A stretch of DNA of 9,930 nucleotides, from the NCBI GenBank assembly GCA_050486105.1, contig JBJHCR010000246.1, positions 1-9,930 on the forward strand. The letters run 5' to 3'. Numbering within the stretch: position 1 is the first letter of the stretch; the number at the start of each line of letters is the position of its first letter. Below, piece by piece: positions 7,122-9,930 of this stretch. Source of the stretch: JAEXNA01 sp050486105 (GTDB lineage: Bacteria; Vulcanimicrobiota; Xenobia; Xenobiales; JADMJV01). The translations under genes were made by a program, and so were the position numbers. Below the pieces are notes generated by a model that saw only the letters and a program-made list of their open reading frames with translations, did no database searches and was not told the DNA's origin.

Positions 7122-8644
7122 CCACCGAGACTCCAAGACCTACGGGACATCTAGAGGTTCTCTACAACATTTCTAGGGCCCTCAACTCAACTCTCGAAGT
7201 TGATCAAGTCTTACAGACTATGCTCGATATGGTGTTGGACAACTTTGAAGCAGACGCTGGTTCGGTCATGCTGGAGAAAGAAGGCTACCTCACGATCGAG
7301 GTCTCCAAAGGCCTAGACGAAGTCATCGTCAAGCAGACTCGGCAGAAGATTGGGACTGGTATTGCCGGTTGGGTCGCAGCTACGGGTCAGCCGCTCAGGC
7401 TCGATGGAAAAGTCGATGATCCTCGCTTTCACGAAGTCATTGAACGGAGCGAAGACATTCGGAGTTCTCTTTGTGTTCCGGTAGCGGTCAAAGAGGAAGT
7501 GGTCGGGGTTCTCATGATTCGGCGCGCCGACAAGAGGGAGTTCAAAACTTCTGATCTGTCGTTTCTTCAAAGCGTTGCCGACTTAGCAGCAGTGGCGCTT
7601 GAGAACGCTAGACTTTTCGAGTCGGAGCGAGCCCATCGTCGATTGCTCCAACTGGGACACGAGAGACTTCAGGCAACCCTGTCTTCTATGGCCGACGGAG
7701 TCGTGGTTTTCGATCCTGAAGGCAGGGTTCTCACTTCCAATCAGGTTGCACGAGAATTGCTTAGGCCTCTGGTGGGTCAAGACTTGGGACTTCTCTGGAC
7801 GGAACACTCATCTCTGTTTCCGCAGGGTCAGACGGGCTTGGAGTCTGGTGAAAAGTATCTCATAGTGGTATCGACTCCCCTGTACTTGGATGGACGAGAA
7901 GAAGGCTCCGTTCTGGTGTTTCGAGATGAAACCTCAAAACGCGAACTGGAGCGGATGAAGTCTGAATTCCTCTCCATGGTCAGTCACGAACTGAAAACCC
8001 CCATTACAACTATTGGGGCCTTCTTGGAGCTGCTCTTGGTGCGTGAGTTCCCTGAAGAAAGGAGAAACCACTTTCTCACGATATGTCAATCGGAATGCCA
8101 GAGACTGCAAAATCTCATCGATCAACTTCTGCATCTCACTCGTCTTGAAGCCGGTCGCTTCGTCTTGCAGAAAGAGCGGCAGCACCTAGGTCCCCTGGTT
8201 CGAGACTGTTTGCCTGCCTTTCGAGAAACCCAGCCGGACCACGAGTTTCATTTCCGCAACGGCTCAGCCGATCCCATACTCGAGATAGATTCCATGCTGG
8301 TGACTCAAGCTGTGACCAACCTTCTGTCCAACGCTGTCAAATATTCGCCCAAGGGAGGGGCCATAGACGTCGGCATCGACTTTGATGGCAATGAAGCCGT
8401 CGTTTCGGTTCGAGACCACGGGGTTGGAATTGACTCGCGCTTCCTCCATCTGGTATTTGAGAAGTTCTATCGAGTAGACAATTCACTCACCAGAGAGACT
8501 GGAGGAACCGGTCTTGGACTCGCCAATGTAAAAAATATTGCGCAGGCTCACGGTGGGCGAGCGTGGGTTGAGAGCGAACTTGGTGAGGGGAGCATTTTTT
8601 ATTTTTCTCTGCCCTGTGTCTCGGGAAAGGATGAGCGATGTTGA
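7118..8644 (+). CDS. Soluble GAF-PAS-like sensor histidine kinase
   Basis: The protein has 508 residues and no transmembrane segment, so it is a cytosolic sensor. A GAF domain spans about 11-168, with KIGTGIAGWVAATGQP and SLCVPV as typical features. A short PAS-like region follows at about 182-272 (MADGVVVFDPEGRVL). The dimerisation/phosphoacceptor domain carries His290 in MVSHELKTP. The ATPase domain shows the N box (NLLSNAVKYSP, 401-411), G1 (DHGVGID, 433-439), F box (FEKFYRVD, 447-454) and G2 (GGTGLGLANV, 462-471), all intact. It should autophosphorylate at His290 and pass phosphate to the adjacent receiver. TTG 7118 is the only available start that leaves the GAF domain whole: an in-frame stop lies at 7109-7111, there is no ribosome site, and the overlap with the receiver stop implies coupling. 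The GAF ligand is not evident. Confidence 0.95.
   Translation: MTTETPRPTGHLEVLYNISRALNSTLEVDQVLQTMLDMVLDNFEADAGSVMLEKEGYLTIEVSKGLDEVIVKQTRQKIGTGIAGWVAATGQPLRLDGKVDDPRFHEVIERSEDIRSSLCVPVAVKEEVVGVLMIRRADKREFKTSDLSFLQSVADLAAVALENARLFESERAHRRLLQLGHERLQATLSSMADGVVVFDPEGRVLTSNQVARELLRPLVGQDLGLLWTEHSSLFPQGQTGLESGEKYLIVVSTPLYLDGREEGSVLVFRDETSKRELERMKSEFLSMVSHELKTPITTIGAFLELLLVREFPEERRNHFLTICQSECQRLQNLIDQLLHLTRLEAGRFVLQKERQHLGPLVRDCLPAFRETQPDHEFHFRNGSADPILEIDSMLVTQAVTNLLSNAVKYSPKGGAIDVGIDFDGNEAVVSVRDHGVGIDSRFLHLVFEKFYRVDNSLTRETGGTGLGLANVKNIAQAHGGRAWVESELGEGSIFYFSLPCVSGKDERC
8627..8631 (+). promoter_or_regulatory. Ribosome binding site AAGGA for the last gene
   Basis: AAGGA lies inside the end of the kinase gene, six bases before ATG 8638. 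It fixes that ATG as the start rather than the following TTG at 8641. Confidence 0.75.
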
Positions 8645-9930
8645 ACGGAGAGCAACTTACAACTTTGGAGCGCAAGCTCGAGCGATTTGCTCGAATCCTG
8701 GCGGAAAAGCCGAACGATGAATTGACAGTTCTCGCTTTGGCTGAGGCGTCTTTTCGTCGAGGTCTGCGACTGGAAGCGTTGACAGCCTATCAGGACGTGG
8801 TGAGAAAGCGACCTGTTCCCGAAGCTCACTTAGCAGTAGCTGAGATCTATCAGGGTCAGAAGATGCACAGCGAAGCCTACGACGAGTTGAGAAGACTCTT
8901 TCAGCTTGATCCTGAGAACGTTGAAGCCCGTATGCTTGCGAATATCTTGGGTCAAGAAGTTCCCCCTCCGGCTGATCTCAATGAGATCCTCCTGGAACCC
9001 ACTTCCGAGAGGGCTTTTGAAGAAGCCAAACTGAGGCTGAGGATACAACGCACCATTTTTAATCGGGAGCTTCAAGAGCGCACCAGAAACGTAACCTTGC
9101 AGCCCGGTGTGGTCATTCACGAGTACCATGTGGAAGAGGCCAAAAAACGTCTGATATCTGTTGATGAGCAATTGCGACACCTGGAGAAGTTGCGAGATGA
9201 GAACAAGTCTCTGGTCTCGCGACCTCGGGCGGAGTTGGTTTCGGCTCAAGAACCGGACCCAGAGGCCGTCGAGAACTTTGAGGGTTCCGACAGCGCAGGA
9301 GAGAAAGTCTCCCAAGCGGAGAGCGAGCTTCAGCTTCAAGAAGGGGATGGAAGCCTTCCCCCCATTGAGGCGCACGAGCAGGACCCTGGGGATTCGGATA
9401 GGGCGCTTCACCCCGTAGTTGAAGCCATCGGAATTGAGCCCTCGGAGGCAAGCGAGTCCTCGATTGAGAGGCCTGAAGGAGCATTCTCAAGTTCAGAGAC
9501 TAGCTCTCCAGAAATAGACCGTGCAAGCACAGTGCAGGACCAGTCATCGGTTGGAGAGAGCCAAGAGGATGCCATCCAAGAAACTCCTGGCCTGCACGAA
9601 GTCGATGCCCTGCCTTCTGAGGTTAGTCTGGAAACTTCTCAGGACATTTCTGAAGAAGTGACGGCCCTGTCGAGTGATATCGACGAGGCCGAGATTCCCG
9701 CTTCCATCGAACCCTTTGTCGGTGAACATCAATCTGAAGAGCAGGCGCAAGTCGATGCCGTAGTCGAAGTCGTGCCAGACGGGCCTTCGGAGGTGGAACA
9801 AGATGAAGAAGGTCAACTCTCTCTTTCAGGGCAGGAGTCTGAAGAGCATCGAGAGCCTCCCGAGGAGCCGCAGTCGACAGCGCAAGCCTCTGATGAGCCA
9901 CCAGTGGGAGCTTTGCTCGAGCCCCAACTC
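8638..9930 (+). CDS. TPR protein with coiled coil and long acidic disordered tail, partial at its 3' end
   Basis: The frame is open for 431 codons from ATG 8638 to the right edge with no stop, so the gene continues beyond the window. The ATG overlaps the kinase stop by seven bases (ATGTTGA) and has a well-placed AAGGA. Residues about 8-104 form two to three TPR-type hairpins (a LAEKPND linker, AYQDVVRKRP, LDPENVEARML). A helical stretch at about 124-195, rich in Glu, Arg, Lys and Leu, is probably coiled coil. From about 200 to the edge the sequence is Glu/Ser/Gln/Pro-rich, strongly acidic and almost certainly disordered, with no recognisable domain. Proteins of this shape often end in another folded domain, which would lie outside the window. 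The likely role is a second scaffold that binds partners through the TPRs. No signal peptide or membrane segment is visible. Confidence 0.85.
   Translation, partial: MLNGEQLTTLERKLERFARILAEKPNDELTVLALAEASFRRGLRLEALTAYQDVVRKRPVPEAHLAVAEIYQGQKMHSEAYDELRRLFQLDPENVEARMLANILGQEVPPPADLNEILLEPTSERAFEEAKLRLRIQRTIFNRELQERTRNVTLQPGVVIHEYHVEEAKKRLISVDEQLRHLEKLRDENKSLVSRPRAELVSAQEPDPEAVENFEGSDSAGEKVSQAESELQLQEGDGSLPPIEAHEQDPGDSDRALHPVVEAIGIEPSEASESSIERPEGAFSSSETSSPEIDRASTVQDQSSVGESQEDAIQETPGLHEVDALPSEVSLETSQDISEEVTALSSDIDEAEIPASIEPFVGEHQSEEQAQVDAVVEVVPDGPSEVEQDEEGQLSLSGQESEEHREPPEEPQSTAQASDEPPVGALLEPQL

Noticed and set aside
8592..8610. T-rich stretch near the kinase 3' end resembling a terminator tail
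   Set aside because: It encodes the conserved final strand of the kinase ATPase domain, no stable hairpin precedes it, and the next gene overlaps the kinase stop.
8830..9411. A 193-residue open frame on the minus strand
   Set aside because: It lies wholly inside the convincing + strand TPR/coiled-coil gene, has no recognisable domain, and arises from the complement of that gene's codon use.

Overview
The window looks like the interior of one bacterial operon. Seven genes lie on the + strand with gaps of 39, 10, 8 and 14 bases, then overlaps of 4 and 7 bases, and coding sequence fills almost everything. The Shine-Dalgarno sites are clear where present, and four of the six visible start codons are TTG or GTG. 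There are no tRNA or rRNA genes, mobile elements or CRISPR arrays. Base composition is moderate to somewhat GC-rich by eye. Long TPR scaffolds, a roadblock/LC7 protein, a DUF4388-like protein and a stand-alone receiver together recall Myxococcota, other former deltaproteobacteria, or an uncultured phylum of similar lifestyle. No marker gene is present, so this placement is tentative.

Layout: (1) 3-3923, a TPR scaffold of at least 1303 residues, probably open at the left edge. It has nine consecutive repeats of exactly 34 residues, flanked on both sides by repeats of a different type, 54 residues long. (2) 3963-5426, a membrane-anchored protein with a signal-like N-terminus, one further transmembrane helix and about 400 residues of Pro/Gly/Ser-rich sequence studded with short Phe-Leu-Pro-Gly motifs. 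(3) 5437-6360, a protein with two copies of a DUF4388-like domain. (4) 6370-6729, a single-domain roadblock/LC7 protein. (5) 6744-7121, a stand-alone CheY-like receiver. (6) 7118-8644, a soluble GAF-PAS-like histidine kinase. (7) 8638 to the right edge, a protein with N-terminal TPRs, a coiled coil and a long acidic disordered tail, still open at base 9930.

Together the genes suggest a scaffolded signalling complex: a cytosolic sensor kinase and a receiver with no output domain, plus roadblock and DUF4388-like modules that in other bacteria work in small-GTPase and polarity or motility signalling, two TPR scaffolds, and a membrane protein whose disordered tail probably faces the cytoplasm and could tether the others. 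No Ras-like (MglA-type) GTPase is in the window. What the system controls cannot be read from the sequence. The families are individually known, but I do not recognise this combination as a described system.
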